NCBI GenBank assembly: GCA_016763695.1
Contig: JAESTH010000144.1
Location: forward strand, 1-42,665
Origin: Alcanivoracaceae bacterium
GTDB taxonomy: Bacteria > Pseudomonadota > Gammaproteobacteria > Xanthomonadales > Marinicellaceae
Length of the DNA stretch: 42,665 nucleotides
Reading direction: 5' to 3'
Part shown: piece by piece, positions 34,136-42,665 of the stretch
Position numbering within the stretch: position 1 is the stretch's first letter
Layout of the letters: every line of letters begins with the position of its first letter
Program-made: the position numbers and the translations under genes
The notes under the pieces: model-generated
What the model was told of the DNA's origin: nothing
Seen by the model: only the letters and a program-made list of their open reading frames with translations
Databases searched by the model: none

Positions 34136-34423
34136 TTAAGCAGCGTCTTGAGCAGCGTCTTGAGTTTCTTTTGTAGCCGTTGCTTTATTTGCTTCTTTAA
34201 GCAAAGTTTTTACACGATCTGAAACTTGAGCACCTTTTGAAACCCAGTGTTCAATTCTTTCTAGGTCAAGTCTTAGTCTTTCTTCTTGTCCACGTGCAAC
34301 AGGATTAAAGAATCCCAGTCTTTCTAAGTTACGTCCATCACGAGGCATACGTTTGTCTGCTGCTACTATGTGATAAAATGGTGCTCTTTTAGAGCCATGA
34401 CGTGATAATCTAATTGTTACCAT
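34136..34423 (-). CDS. rpsP: 30S ribosomal protein S16
   Basis: The 95-residue protein starts [20 protein letters not shown], the conserved S16 N-terminus. An in-frame ATG 24 bases upstream is rejected because AGAGGA lies 7 bases before the chosen ATG. The core [14 protein letters not shown] is intact. The last residues, TQDAAQDAA, come from a 12-base tandem repeat at 34141-34164 with a third, partial copy that includes the stop codon. This is the first gene of the ribosomal operon; the 181 bases upstream hold no other gene. Confidence 0.97.
   Translation of the reverse strand: MVTIRLSRHGSKRAPFYHIVAADKRMPRDGRNLERLGFFNPVARGQEERLRLDLERIEHWVSKGAQVSDRVKTLLKEANKATATKETQDAAQDAA
34141..34164. repeat. 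12-bp tandem repeat at the 3' end of rpsP
   Basis: Two perfect copies of CAGCGTCTTGAG, preceded by a partial copy (GCGTCTTAAG, 34131-34140), encode the QDAA repeat at the end of S16. Such a repeat can gain or lose units by slippage without changing the frame. Confidence 0.7.
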
Positions 34424-34604
34424 GATTTCCTCTGTAATTTTAATCATTCAGACACAATATAACACTGGTCTGCTCCAACGAGCCGGCGATTTTAATATAT
34501 GCACGGTATATTTAACAAGTTATTAGTCATTTTTTTACGAATAATTGATGTTATTTAATAAAAATGCATATTTTTATAAAATGTAAGCTGTCATATTGGC
34601 TTTT

Positions 34605-36500
34605 TTAATTGAAAACCTGATCAATAGTGACCTGAGCTAAACTGTGATAACCTCTTCGGGCTATCTGGTAAACTTCTTTAGCCCACTGTTTGTTTTTGTT
34701 GGTTTTTGCTAGTTCTTTATACAGTGGCACAATCAGTTTTCTCCTGCCGATTTTTATGAGGTATTTCTGCATATTGTTGAAGGCCACTTGATAATTATAT
34801 TTAATGCTCAATAAAAACCAGATATGGGCAATTTCAGAATTATGGGAGTTGCTTAGGTTAAATGTTTTATCCAGTTCTTGCATTCTGGATAGCTTGAATT
34901 TTTTTGGCATGTTATTCAGGAAATAAAGCCACTCTTGTGTGCTCCAGTTTTTAGTTGGTAACTGTTGTACTGAAAGTCGGTTGTTTAGCCATTGAGCGCT
35001 TAGGATATCAATTTTTTTAAATAAATCGGTAGTGGGTATTATGGCGCTATTTGGTATTCCTGCCTGATAAATCCATTGTTTGACTTCTGATATTGAGACT
35101 GTTTTTGGGTGTTTTTGTAGCAGGTTTTTATCCAGGTAATCGACAAAATCTTCGGTGGTTATACTTTGAAAGGCAAAGTGGTTAAAATAATTTTTTACAA
35201 AATAATCAAATCGCGTTCTACCAAATTTACTTTCCAACCAGTCTAGCATCATTCTGCCTTTATCATAAGGAACATTGGTGAAGGCATCATCTGGATCTTG
35301 TCCACGTAAATCCAATGCCAGTTTTTGATCTTTTTCTGATAATTCTGCCATTTCAGCAAGAAGTGACTGATAGGATAAAACGGCTTCCATATTTTTTACG
35401 CTTAGCCCTTTAACAGCTTCGGTGATGCGTGATTCAAAATAGGTGGTGAAGCCTTCATTCAGCCACAGGTCTCTCCAACTGGCATTGGTGACCAAATTTC
35501 CTGACCAGGAGTGTGCCAGTTCATGGGCAATTAATGATACCAGCGATTTATCGCCAGCAATTACCGTTGGTGTGATAAAAGACAGCCTGGGGTTTTCCAT
35601 ACCACCAAATGGAAAGCTTGGTGGCAAAATAAGTAAATCATATGTTCCCCAGGCGTATTTTCCATACAGGGCTTCTCCAGCCTGAATCATTTTTTCGGTG
35701 TCCTCAAACTCTTGTGTGGCCTTAGTGATGACCGAGGGCTCTGCCCACACGCCGCTACGGTGACTGATGGCACTATATTCCAGGTTGCCCACAGCCAGTG
35801 CAATCAAATAGGATGGAATGGCCTGTGGCATGTTGAAACTGAAAGATGAGAATTTGGTGGTTGCTTTTGGGTCATTGTTAGCACTCATCACTGCACGTAG
35901 TTTACGATTGATTTTGACCTTTGCCGAATAAGTCTGTCTTACTTTTGGGGAGTCCTGTAATGGTATCCAGCTGCGTGCATGAATGGCTTCTGATTGAGAA
36001 TATAAAAAAGGGTGTTTCTTGCCACTGGTTTGTTCTGGTGTCAGCCATTGTAATCCAGTTGCTGATGGTGATGTTTTATATTCAATAATAATGGGCTGCT
36101 TTTCACTTTCAGGTAATTCAATAACCAATGCCTGTCCCAGCAGTTTATCTTTTTGTCCCCAGCTCCATGTAAGAGGCGTAAATTCTTCACCACTTTTAGT
36201 TTTTACATTTAATATGGTTAAATCTCTGGTATCCAAAATAATCTGTTTTACTTGGTCATTTTTGCGTTGAAAAAATAGCCAGTTATTGCCATGAATGCTT
36301 TGTTCATCAAAATCAATGTCTAAGTTTAAAGTCACGTGGGTCACCACTACTTCATCGGTATTAGCAAAGGAATGATAGTCCTTGCCTATTATTATTTTCT
36401 CCTGAAGCACACTGTTATGTTGCGGCTTTTTTGCTTGGGTACAAGCTGAATTGAAGACCACTAGAATGATCAGGGCAAAGTAAAACTGAATTTGTCGCAT
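34605..36500 (-). CDS. M1-family zinc aminopeptidase (leukotriene A4 hydrolase-like), exported
   Basis: The 631-residue enzyme removes N-terminal residues from peptides. The exopeptidase motif GGMEN is at residues 299-303, and the zinc site HELAH at 326-330 is completed by Glu349 in LNEGF. The ATG at 36500 is chosen because AGAGAG precedes it and it opens into a signal peptide (RQIQFYFALIILVVFNSAC). Cys20 suggests a lipoprotein, although Asn at -3 is unusual. The layout, with a C-terminal helical domain, is that of LTA4H-type enzymes. A palindromic element lies 21 bases upstream of the ATG. A longer frame reaching 36596 runs through that element and is not credible. Confidence 0.9.
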   Translation of the reverse strand: MRQIQFYFALIILVVFNSACTQAKKPQHNSVLQEKIIIGKDYHSFANTDEVVVTHVTLNLDIDFDEQSIHGNNWLFFQRKNDQVKQIILDTRDLTILNVKTKSGEEFTPLTWSWGQKDKLLGQALVIELPESEKQPIIIEYKTSPSATGLQWLTPEQTSGKKHPFLYSQSEAIHARSWIPLQDSPKVRQTYSAKVKINRKLRAVMSANNDPKATTKFSSFSFNMPQAIPSYLIALAVGNLEYSAISHRSGVWAEPSVITKATQEFEDTEKMIQAGEALYGKYAWGTYDLLILPPSFPFGGMENPRLSFITPTVIAGDKSLVSLIAHELAHSWSGNLVTNASWRDLWLNEGFTTYFESRITEAVKGLSVKNMEAVLSYQSLLAEMAELSEKDQKLALDLRGQDPDDAFTNVPYDKGRMMLDWLESKFGRTRFDYFVKNYFNHFAFQSITTEDFVDYLDKNLLQKHPKTVSISEVKQWIYQAGIPNSAIIPTTDLFKKIDILSAQWLNNRLSVQQLPTKNWSTQEWLYFLNNMPKKFKLSRMQELDKTFNLSNSHNSEIAHIWFLLSIKYNYQVAFNNMQKYLIKIGRRKLIVPLYKELAKTNKNKQWAKEVYQIARRGYHSLAQVTIDQVFN

Positions 36501-36521
36501 ATTTCTCTCTTTTAAGTTAAT

Positions 36522-36682
36522 AGTGCCTGACCGAGAAAGAAGTAATCTACTACGGAAAAGCTGGATTTGATCAAAATATCCCATTATTTTCGTCAAATAG
36601 CCAGCTATTCTCTTTAAATAATGAAATATTTTGCTTCAAACCAGACTTTCCCTCGCTACGATTCCTTTCTCGGTCAGATGCT
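36522..36682 (+). repeat. ~160-bp palindromic element, copy C
   Basis: The ends AGTGCCTGACCGAGAAAG and (reverse complement) AGCATCTGACCGAGAAAG are inverted repeats, and the 161-bp unit folds about ATAG-ccag-CTAT (36597-36608), its midpoint. It shares long blocks with copy B: GGAAAAGCTG, TTATTTTCGTCAAATAG and CTTTCCCTCGCTACGATTCC. It lies between the DUF2207 and aminopeptidase genes. Confidence 0.87.
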
Positions 36683-36716
36683 AATTATTAGTTGGATAAG
36701 GTATTGAAAAAGGTGT

Positions 36717-38576
36717 TTACCAACCACCGCCACCGCCACCGCCGCCACCGCCACCAGAAAAGCCACCACCACTAAATCCACCGCTGGAGTTTGATGATGG
36801 GGGAGTTGCAGCAGAAACAACCGAGCTGGCAAGTCCAGCGCCTATTGCGGTTGCTGTGGAAGCAAAATCAAAGCTTGAGTAATTGCTGCCAACATACCAG
36901 CCAGGCCGATAGCTCTTTGTGTCTTTGCCTTGGGCGATCATGGCTTTATTGAACTGTTCTGACCAGCTATTCTCGACGCTCAAGGCTAAAGCATATGGTA
37001 GATACTTTTCGAATAATTCGGGTGTCATTTCAGGTGGGTGCATCAGTTCTAAGCGATTCTGTTCAGCTGTGGACAGGTACATTTTAAAACCGGCAATTTT
37101 ATCCAATAATTTCCGACCAAATACGGTAGGGGCCTGAATAAGGTAATAAAAAAGGGCATTGATGAAGACCATTAAAATAACCAGCACAATATAGGCACTG
37201 TAAATATTTTCAATTTGTGCTTTTAGGGCAAATATTAATACCAGTAGTGGAATAATGACGGCTAAAGCTTTCTGAAAAGTCTTCTTTAATAAGCCAACTG
37301 CTAAGGCTGAAATAATAATGGCAGCAACAGGCATGATAAGAAAGGGGATAGCATAGCTGGAAAAGTTGAAAAAATGTCCCCAGTTAATAAATACCATCAA
37401 TAAGCTCATTAAGACACCCAAAACCCAGGCCTTGATATTATTTCGATAACAGGCATCTTTGTGTTCGTCAGTGATGCTGATTTTTAATAAATTATTGGCC
37501 GTTTTAATCGTGCTGTCATAGCTTGCATCAATTGTTATTGTTTTTCTGTTTTTAAATAAATATTTATATGCCGTTTTTTCACCATTTGATAATGACCTGT
37601 TATTTTCGGCAGACATTTTCGTTAGTATATATTTCTTTTTTGAAAGTTGCTCAATACTGATGTGTTTTTTTACCGCCGTATTCATGATAGCAACAGAAAA
37701 ACCCTTGGTATCATAGTACTTTTTTTCTACAAAACGCATGGCAGCAGGTGATATGTTATTTGGTGGCGAGAAGATTGGGAAAACAGCTCCTTTGGGTGGG
37801 TCTATTCCCACTTTTTTCCAGGTTTGGTAAAAGTATAAAGGATAGAGAAATAGCATTATGACCGATAAAATCCACAAGAAGTTGTTGCTAATAAATATCC
37901 ATGTTTTACCACTTGCCTGGGTGATTAAGCCTTGAGGCCAGCTTGCCTGAATAGTTAAACCTTGTCCTGGATTGAGTCGTCTATTGGTTTCAAAACGAAT
38001 ATAGTCATTGTAAATTGCGGCTTGATAATCCTTATTGGTGCTACCACTATAGCCTGTCCAAGCCTCATGTGTGAGAATATTTATATCACTGGCATTAGGC
38101 ATATAAATATCAGCACGAGCCCTGATAATAGGAAAATCCCAGTCTGTTCCCGTTACATTCCAGTAAATGCCATTGCTTTTTGCCAAATCAATCACTTGCC
38201 CTTTAGCAATGTATTCTATTTCATAAGTATGTATACCTTTGCTGACATATTCATTTTTTGAACCAAGATAGACTCTGATGCCATTTAATAGGTTTTCTTG
38301 ATGATGTTTAACCCATTCTCCATCTAGTCGGGTTTTTAAAATGATAATATCGGTGTTTTTATGGGTAAAAAAGACACCATAATAAACCGTTGGAGTTGAT
38401 CTAAAGATACCATGTCTGATATTGTGGTTTTCTACATTTACTTTGATTTTTTCAGTAACATGAATATCGCCATTATCAAGTACGCTTATTCTGGAATGAA
38501 AATCAAGGATTTTTTCCTCAGCTAAAACATTTGTAGATAAGCATAGCAGTAAAAATAAAAGTGAATAGATTTTCAT
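36717..38576 (-). CDS. DUF2207 predicted membrane protein with Gly-rich C-terminus
   Basis: The 619-residue product has a signal peptide (YSLLFLLLCLSTNVLA), a periplasmic beta domain (LDFHSRISVLDNGDIHVTEKIKVNVE, typical of DUF2207), several membrane helices in the middle (FLWILSVIMLFLYPLYFY, AWVLGVLMSLLMVFINW and others), a cytoplasmic-like helical region and an end of Ser/Gly repeats (SGGGFSGGG..., ten Gly in a row). The ATG at 38576 is chosen for the signal peptide; the longer frame to 38663 overlaps lemA. It starts 7 bases after lemA. LemA and DUF2207 genes are often paired, which suggests a common envelope function, still unknown. Confidence 0.88.
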   Translation of the reverse strand: MKIYSLLFLLLCLSTNVLAEEKILDFHSRISVLDNGDIHVTEKIKVNVENHNIRHGIFRSTPTVYYGVFFTHKNTDIIILKTRLDGEWVKHHQENLLNGIRVYLGSKNEYVSKGIHTYEIEYIAKGQVIDLAKSNGIYWNVTGTDWDFPIIRARADIYMPNASDINILTHEAWTGYSGSTNKDYQAAIYNDYIRFETNRRLNPGQGLTIQASWPQGLITQASGKTWIFISNNFLWILSVIMLFLYPLYFYQTWKKVGIDPPKGAVFPIFSPPNNISPAAMRFVEKKYYDTKGFSVAIMNTAVKKHISIEQLSKKKYILTKMSAENNRSLSNGEKTAYKYLFKNRKTITIDASYDSTIKTANNLLKISITDEHKDACYRNNIKAWVLGVLMSLLMVFINWGHFFNFSSYAIPFLIMPVAAIIISALAVGLLKKTFQKALAVIIPLLVLIFALKAQIENIYSAYIVLVILMVFINALFYYLIQAPTVFGRKLLDKIAGFKMYLSTAEQNRLELMHPPEMTPELFEKYLPYALALSVENSWSEQFNKAMIAQGKDTKSYRPGWYVGSNYSSFDFASTATAIGAGLASSVVSAATPPSSNSSGGFSGGGFSGGGGGGGGGGGW

Positions 38577-38583
38577 CGTGAGT

Positions 38584-39132
38584 TTACTCAAAATTAACCT
38601 TAGGAACTTCTCTGGCCACATCATTATCATCCAGCTCAAAAAACTCGGCTTCCTGAAAACCAAATTTTTGCGCTATCAAAACCGCAGGAAATGACTGGAT
38701 AGAAGTATTATACTCACGCACAGCACCATTATAATAACGACGAGCATATTGAATGTCAGACTCAATTTCAGCGAGTTGCTGTTGTAAATCTTTAAAATTA
38801 GCATCGGCTTTTAAATCAGGATAAGCTTCAACCTGTAGCATTAAACCGCTTAGGGCATGACTAATTTTTTGTTCCTGATTGGCAGATGTGTTTTGAGAAC
38901 CTGTGGATGCATTTCTCAGTTTAGTTACTGATTCCATCACCTCTTTTTCATGGGATGCATATTTTTTAACGGTGTTGACTAGGTTAGGTATAAGATTGTG
39001 CCTGCGCTTTAACTGTACATCAATACCACTCCAGCCATCTTCCACATGGTTTCGGCGTTTCACCATACCATTATAAAGAGAAACGAGCCATACTCCAATG
39101 GCGACAACGACCCCTACCAGAACCCAAAACAT
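38584..39132 (-). CDS. lemA: LemA family protein
   Basis: The 182-residue protein has one N-terminal membrane helix (FWVLVGVVVAIGVWLVSLY) and a long helical-bundle domain starting KRRNHVEDGWSGIDVQLKRRHNLIPNLV, the family hallmark, with later YNTSIQSFPAVLIAQKFGF. The ATG at 39132 follows GAGGGG at good spacing. An in-frame ATG at 39147 with a weaker site is possible. It forms an operon with the DUF2207 gene. Biochemical function is not established for the family. Confidence 0.93.
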   Translation of the reverse strand: MFWVLVGVVVAIGVWLVSLYNGMVKRRNHVEDGWSGIDVQLKRRHNLIPNLVNTVKKYASHEKEVMESVTKLRNASTGSQNTSANQEQKISHALSGLMLQVEAYPDLKADANFKDLQQQLAEIESDIQYARRYYNGAVREYNTSIQSFPAVLIAQKFGFQEAEFFELDDNDVAREVPKVNFE

Positions 39133-39176
39133 TGAACTACCCCTCATATATGTTTACCTAATGTCTTTAATGTCAT

Positions 39177-40553
39177 TTATCTTATCATACTCAATATAAA
39201 TGCCATACTGAAAACCATAATAACTGGAATGACCAATGAAACCATGGCAATATCTTTGTAAGACTGTTTGTGTGATAAACCACAGATGGTGAGTAAAGTT
39301 ATCACTGCACCATTATGGGGTAAGCTGTCAAATCCCCCCGAGGCCATGGATGCCAGTCTGTGCATCCACTCTGGGGGGATGTTGGCAGTTTGTGCCAACT
39401 GATTATAGGTGTCTCCCAATGCCCCAAGTGCAATGGTTAAGCCGCCCGAGGCAGATCCAGTAATGCCTGCCAATACATTGATTGCCACCACTTCAGAAAT
39501 CAAAGGATTACCTGGTGATATATTGACAACAGCCTCTTTAACAATGGCAAAAGCAGCCAGAGAAGCAATGGTCGCACCATAACCAACCTCTGAACCAGTA
39601 TTGAAAGTTGGCAACATAGAACCCATAGCACCTTCGGTTAAGGATTTATTGATATCTTTGAATTTTTTTAGATTGAGTAACAATACAAAAATATTGGCAG
39701 CCAATAAGGCAATGATCATTGACCAAATGCCTGTGAGTTTATTGGCGTTGATTTCGCCAAACTTTTCACTAGCTAAATAGCTGGTATCCCACATGGGGAT
39801 TAAAACCAGTGTGAATAAAAAATTAGTGGCAATAACAATAATTATGGGCAGTATGGCAATAAAAAAGTGTGGCAAGCTGCCTTCATCACTGATTTCTGGT
39901 TCATTGCTGTGGTTATCTCCATAACCATCTGCTAAAGACTGCTGGATACGAAAATTGATCCACAATACGCCAAGCACCATTATTATCAGCCCTGAAATAA
40001 TTCCGATAATCGGTGCAGCATAAATATTGGTGCCAAAATAAGAACCAGGAATGATATTGTGTATCTGATTGGTACCAGGCAGACAGGTCATGGTGAAAGT
40101 AAAGGCTCCCAATGCTATGGTTGCAGGGATATAGACCTTGGGTAAATTGGCTTCTTTAAATAAAGCTGCGGCCAAAGGATAGACTGCAAAGGCGACCACA
40201 AATGCAGAAATACCACCATAGGTTAATAATCCGCAGGAAATAACAATAGCAAGCGCGGAGTGTTTCTCACCAATGGTTTTGATTATGGTGCGGGCGATAG
40301 ATTTTGCAGAGCCAGAATCCTGCATCAATTTACCAAATATGGCGCCGAGTAAAAAGATAGGAAAATACTTGGCAATGAAAGATACGGCACCTTTCATGAA
40401 AACCTGAGTATATATGCCCATGATTTGATAGGACTCGCCAGCAAATACAACGGCAAACATCGCCAGCAATGGGGCTAAAATGATAACCGATACACCTCGA
40501 TAGGCAAAATACATTAACAATATTAATGAAACAACAATTGCAATTACGCCCAT
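39177..40553 (-). CDS. GntP-type permease
   Basis: The 458-residue protein has about 12 membrane helices and is predicted to be a proton-coupled carboxylate symporter. SGLLTYGGISAFVVAFAVYPLAAALF-like and CLPGTNQIHNIIP in the first half, and GGFDSLPHNGAVITLL in the second, are typical of the GntP/CitMHS superfamily. Members take up gluconate, 3-hydroxybutyrate or similar acids, and substrate cannot be told from sequence. It lies 45 bases upstream of lemA on the same strand, so it could be cotranscribed with lemA and DUF2207. Confidence 0.85.
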   Translation of the reverse strand: MGVIAIVVSLILLMYFAYRGVSVIILAPLLAMFAVVFAGESYQIMGIYTQVFMKGAVSFIAKYFPIFLLGAIFGKLMQDSGSAKSIARTIIKTIGEKHSALAIVISCGLLTYGGISAFVVAFAVYPLAAALFKEANLPKVYIPATIALGAFTFTMTCLPGTNQIHNIIPGSYFGTNIYAAPIIGIISGLIIMVLGVLWINFRIQQSLADGYGDNHSNEPEISDEGSLPHFFIAILPIIIVIATNFLFTLVLIPMWDTSYLASEKFGEINANKLTGIWSMIIALLAANIFVLLLNLKKFKDINKSLTEGAMGSMLPTFNTGSEVGYGATIASLAAFAIVKEAVVNISPGNPLISEVVAINVLAGITGSASGGLTIALGALGDTYNQLAQTANIPPEWMHRLASMASGGFDSLPHNGAVITLLTICGLSHKQSYKDIAMVSLVIPVIMVFSMAFILSMIR

Positions 40554-40696
40554 ATAAACCCTCCTTTAATTATATTTGCTATCATTATATATGCCAAGCT
40601 TGAATATTTCATAGAAGAATGAAATTTAGCAGAGAAATTGCCCTATCCCTTAATCTTTGCTACAATTTATGAGATTTAAATTTAAGGGGAGAAGTA

Positions 40697-41128
40697 ATGA
40701 GTAACTCTATAAAAATTCCTGCATGGTTTTATATGGTGGCAACTGTTGCCGTGATATGGGATGCAATGGGTGTATGGGCTTATATTAATACCATGACATT
40801 ATCAGCCGCAGCCTTGGCAGCAATGCCATTTGTTGAACAGGAAATTCACAATGCGACACCAGCATGGGCTAATGCTGCTTTTGCTATTGCTGTGTTTGGC
40901 GGCTTGATTGGTAGTGTTTTATTGTTGTTAAAAAAATCGTTGGCGTTACCTGTATTAATTGTTTCTTTACTTGCCATACTCGTACAAATGTACAATGCTT
41001 TTTTTATTATGGACAGCTTTGCTGTATTTGGTCCAGGTGGTATGATTATGCCAATAATGGTGATTGTTATTGCCGTATTTCTTGTCTGGCTGGCGAAGAG
41101 TGCCAAGTCTAAATCTTGGATAAATTAA
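40697..41128 (+). CDS. Four-helix membrane protein, function unknown
   Basis: The 143-residue product has four hydrophobic segments (WFYMVATVAVIWDAMGVWAYI, AAFAIAVFGGLIGSVLLLL, LPVLIVSLLAILVQMY, MIMPIMVIVIAVFLVWLA) and a Lys-rich tail. The WDxxGVWAY motif and layout match a common bacterial family that is annotated only as hypothetical or sugar transporter. AGGGGAGAAG precedes the ATG, a strong ribosome-binding site. It is transcribed away from the permease gene. Confidence 0.8.
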   Translation: MSNSIKIPAWFYMVATVAVIWDAMGVWAYINTMTLSAAALAAMPFVEQEIHNATPAWANAAFAIAVFGGLIGSVLLLLKKSLALPVLIVSLLAILVQMYNAFFIMDSFAVFGPGGMIMPIMVIVIAVFLVWLAKSAKSKSWIN

Positions 41129-41219
41129 TATAGGCAGTGCTGAAATATTGTTCAATATATCTTCGTTAATCGAATATTTGCAATATTTAGGCTGGCTGTT
41201 TAATATGACTAACCAGTAG

Positions 41220-41849
41220 TTACTTTTTTTTAAAATATTGAGAAATTCTTGAAAGTTTACTGGCCTTTTTGTTTGTGACATCTCGGCCTTCAAGGTTCTT
41301 AATTAAATGGTGTTTTTTTAATAACATATGGGTTAATGCCAATAGGCTGGCACAGATAATAATAAAGAAAAAATCATTAACTGCGGGGCTGTTCTTATTA
41401 AAGACAAATGCCATAGCAGTACCAGCTCCTGGAGGATGTTCTAAATTAAGTACAGCCATAAAAAAAAGTGCAAGTCCTGCTGATAATGATAAAAACACAA
41501 TGAATATTTCATTTGATAATTTTGGCAAATTATTTTGTGTGTATTGCAATAAATACCATAAAGAGACACCGATAATAATGCCCACCAGTTGTCCGCCAAT
41601 TATTTTTTTACTTAAGGAATCGTAAATACTGGTACTGATAAAGGTTAGAAAGGCGCTGGAGGCAATGGCGGAAAAGATGATTTGATTTTGTATAGGAATA
41701 AAGTGATTCCAGATAAGGAAATAAATCAGCAAAAACAGGGTTGCCATGATACTTTGTTTAAAATAGGCGATCAGGCTAATGGTTGTGCCAATTTTATTGT
41801 CAACTAAGTTTTGCCAAAACCCACGGGTTAGTGGGTTGTTATGATTCAT
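41220..41849 (-). CDS. HPP-family membrane protein
   Basis: The 209-residue protein has about five membrane helices and the family motif EHPPGAGTA (HPP at residues 138-140). It ends in a basic cytoplasmic tail. HPP proteins of plants and cyanobacteria have been linked to nitrite transport across membranes; bacterial members are mostly uncharacterised. The ATG shares one base with the formate dehydrogenase stop (TAATG), so translation is coupled. This suggests an anion-handling role near formate or nitrogen oxyanion metabolism, but that is inference. Confidence 0.85.
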   Translation of the reverse strand: MNHNNPLTRGFWQNLVDNKIGTTISLIAYFKQSIMATLFLLIYFLIWNHFIPIQNQIIFSAIASSAFLTFISTSIYDSLSKKIIGGQLVGIIIGVSLWYLLQYTQNNLPKLSNEIFIVFLSLSAGLALFFMAVLNLEHPPGAGTAMAFVFNKNSPAVNDFFFIIICASLLALTHMLLKKHHLIKNLEGRDVTNKKASKLSRISQYFKKK

Positions 41850-42665
41850 TATGCCTGTGCTAATATTTTATGCTGGCCTTTACTCTTGCGAATTTTCACT
41901 GCCACAACTTTATATTCTGGACATTTGGCATCTGCATCGTGTTCATCAGATGTGAGATTGTTGACCATAATTTCAGGAAAATGAAAAGTAGTGCTCAGTA
42001 TTCCTGGTTTAACCTCATTGCTGATATTTGCTCGTATATCCACCTTGCCACGAGGCGAGGCAACACAGATTAAGTCTCCCTGTTTAATTTGATGTGACTC
42101 GGCATCCTTGGGGTTAATCAAAATGGTGTCTTCGCTTAACAATTCAACATTCTGTGTTCGCCTAGTCATGGTGCCACAGTTGTAGTGCTCCAGCTTTCGA
42201 TTAGTGGTCAAAATAAAAGGGTAATCTTGAGCGTGCTTGATGATTTCATTGCTCTCAACAAATGGGTGAAATTCAAAATGCCCCAGCCCACGTTTAAATG
42301 TCTGCTGATGCAATATTGTGCTTTCCTCACCTGATTTTGAGACGGGCCACTGCATACCATTTTTCCCTAGTTTTGACCATTGTACCCCCGCAAAGAATGG
42401 CACGATCTGTGCAATCTCAGCCAAAATCCAATCGGGGTGATAGTCTTTTTGTTCATAACCCATTTTATTCATAATATCGGTCATGATTTGTCCATCCGCT
42501 TTAGTGCCAGATAAGGGTTCTACAACTTTGTTGACACGCTGTATACGACGCTCACCATTGGTAAATGTACCATCCTTCTCCAGAAAAGAAGCCGCAGGTA
42601 ATACCACATCAGCCATTTTGGCTGTTTCGGTCATAAATAGTTCTTGTACCACCAATAAATCTAAA
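41849..42665 (-). CDS. Formate dehydrogenase alpha subunit, C-terminal part (5' end outside window)
   Basis: This molybdopterin oxidoreductase oxidises formate to CO2 at a Mo/W-bis(guanine dinucleotide) site. The visible frame is open to the window edge; a TTG at 42655 is internal. VVQELFMTETAKMADVVLPAASFLEKDGTFTNGERRIQRV is the conserved end of the third domain, and the cofactor-cap domain follows (FILTTNRKLEHYNCGTMTRRT, INPKDAESHQIKQGDLICVASPRGKV). The tail agrees with the soluble NAD-linked FdsA-type or similar FdhA chains. The active-site Sec/Cys and Fe-S motifs lie outside the window. The HPP gene follows directly. Confidence 0.92.
   Translation of the reverse strand, partial: LDLLVVQELFMTETAKMADVVLPAASFLEKDGTFTNGERRIQRVNKVVEPLSGTKADGQIMTDIMNKMGYEQKDYHPDWILAEIAQIVPFFAGVQWSKLGKNGMQWPVSKSGEESTILHQQTFKRGLGHFEFHPFVESNEIIKHAQDYPFILTTNRKLEHYNCGTMTRRTQNVELLSEDTILINPKDAESHQIKQGDLICVASPRGKVDIRANISNEVKPGILSTTFHFPEIMVNNLTSDEHDADAKCPEYKVVAVKIRKSKGQHKILAQA

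Noticed and set aside
36501-36596. N-terminal extension of the aminopeptidase reading frame
   Set aside because: It runs through the palindromic element and precedes a good start with its own ribosome-binding site and signal peptide.
38577-38663. N-terminal extension of the DUF2207 frame into lemA
   Set aside because: It overlaps the lemA coding end by 80 bases and would bury a clear signal peptide.

Overview
The window reads as a chromosomal segment of an AT-rich gammaproteobacterium. The evidence is the 30S/50S cluster rpsP-rimM-trmD-rplS and the L28/L33 sequences, together with QueA, a PCu(A)C copper chaperone, LemA and E. coli-like -35/-10 and Shine-Dalgarno signals. The genus cannot be fixed from sequence alone. 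No phage, IS transposase, CRISPR array, rRNA or intact tRNA was seen.

Layout. 1-3670: the 3' part of topB (topoisomerase III), a lipoprotein with a duplicated Cys-containing domain, and a SUGCT-like class III CoA-transferase. 4116-7381: a VPS10/sortilin-type beta-propeller protein split into two overlapping reading frames. 7505-9797 (minus): a GhrA-like 2-hydroxyacid dehydrogenase, a D-cysteine desulfhydrase, and the stump of a serine hydrolase cut off at its active-site SxxK. 10195-14790 (plus): an APC amino-acid permease, dimethylargininase (DDAH), a VOC protein and a full-length serine beta-lactamase-like hydrolase. 14986-20283: small membrane proteins, a transglutaminase-like/TPR lipoprotein, queA, the PCu(A)C chaperone and a DUF4139 protein.

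20350-31687 (minus) is the centre of the window: a branched-chain amino-acid region. A sigma70-type promoter, a 19-residue leader peptide containing IIIVVIIILL and a strong terminator precede ilvE-ilvD-ilvB-ilvH-ilvC. This is a classical transcription attenuator. The ilvH, ilvC and ilvA products look Bacteroidetes-like, which suggests acquisition of the pathway by transfer. Between ilvC and ilvA sits a two-gene P-loop ATPase module (385 and 689 residues, overlapping by 14 nt). Its second gene overlaps the ilvA start by 4 nt. The module has its own promoter, which lies inside an array of alternating TTTGTCAA/TTGACAAA half-sites. It is the best candidate in the window for an undescribed system.

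31883-34423 (minus) carries rpsP-rimM-trmD-rplS-rpmB-rpmG. 34605-40553 carries an M1 aminopeptidase, a DUF2207 membrane protein with a Gly-rich tail, lemA and a GntP-type permease. The window ends with an HPP-family membrane protein overlapping the 3' end of a formate dehydrogenase alpha-subunit gene that runs off the edge.

Repeats. A ~160-bp, fully palindromic element family occurs three times (3682-3840, 26363-26523, 36522-36682), always just upstream of a minus-strand start codon and once inside the ilv operon. A different 144-bp inverted-repeat element lies at 25012-25155. Small REP-like hairpins lie at 1041, 17815 and 32857.
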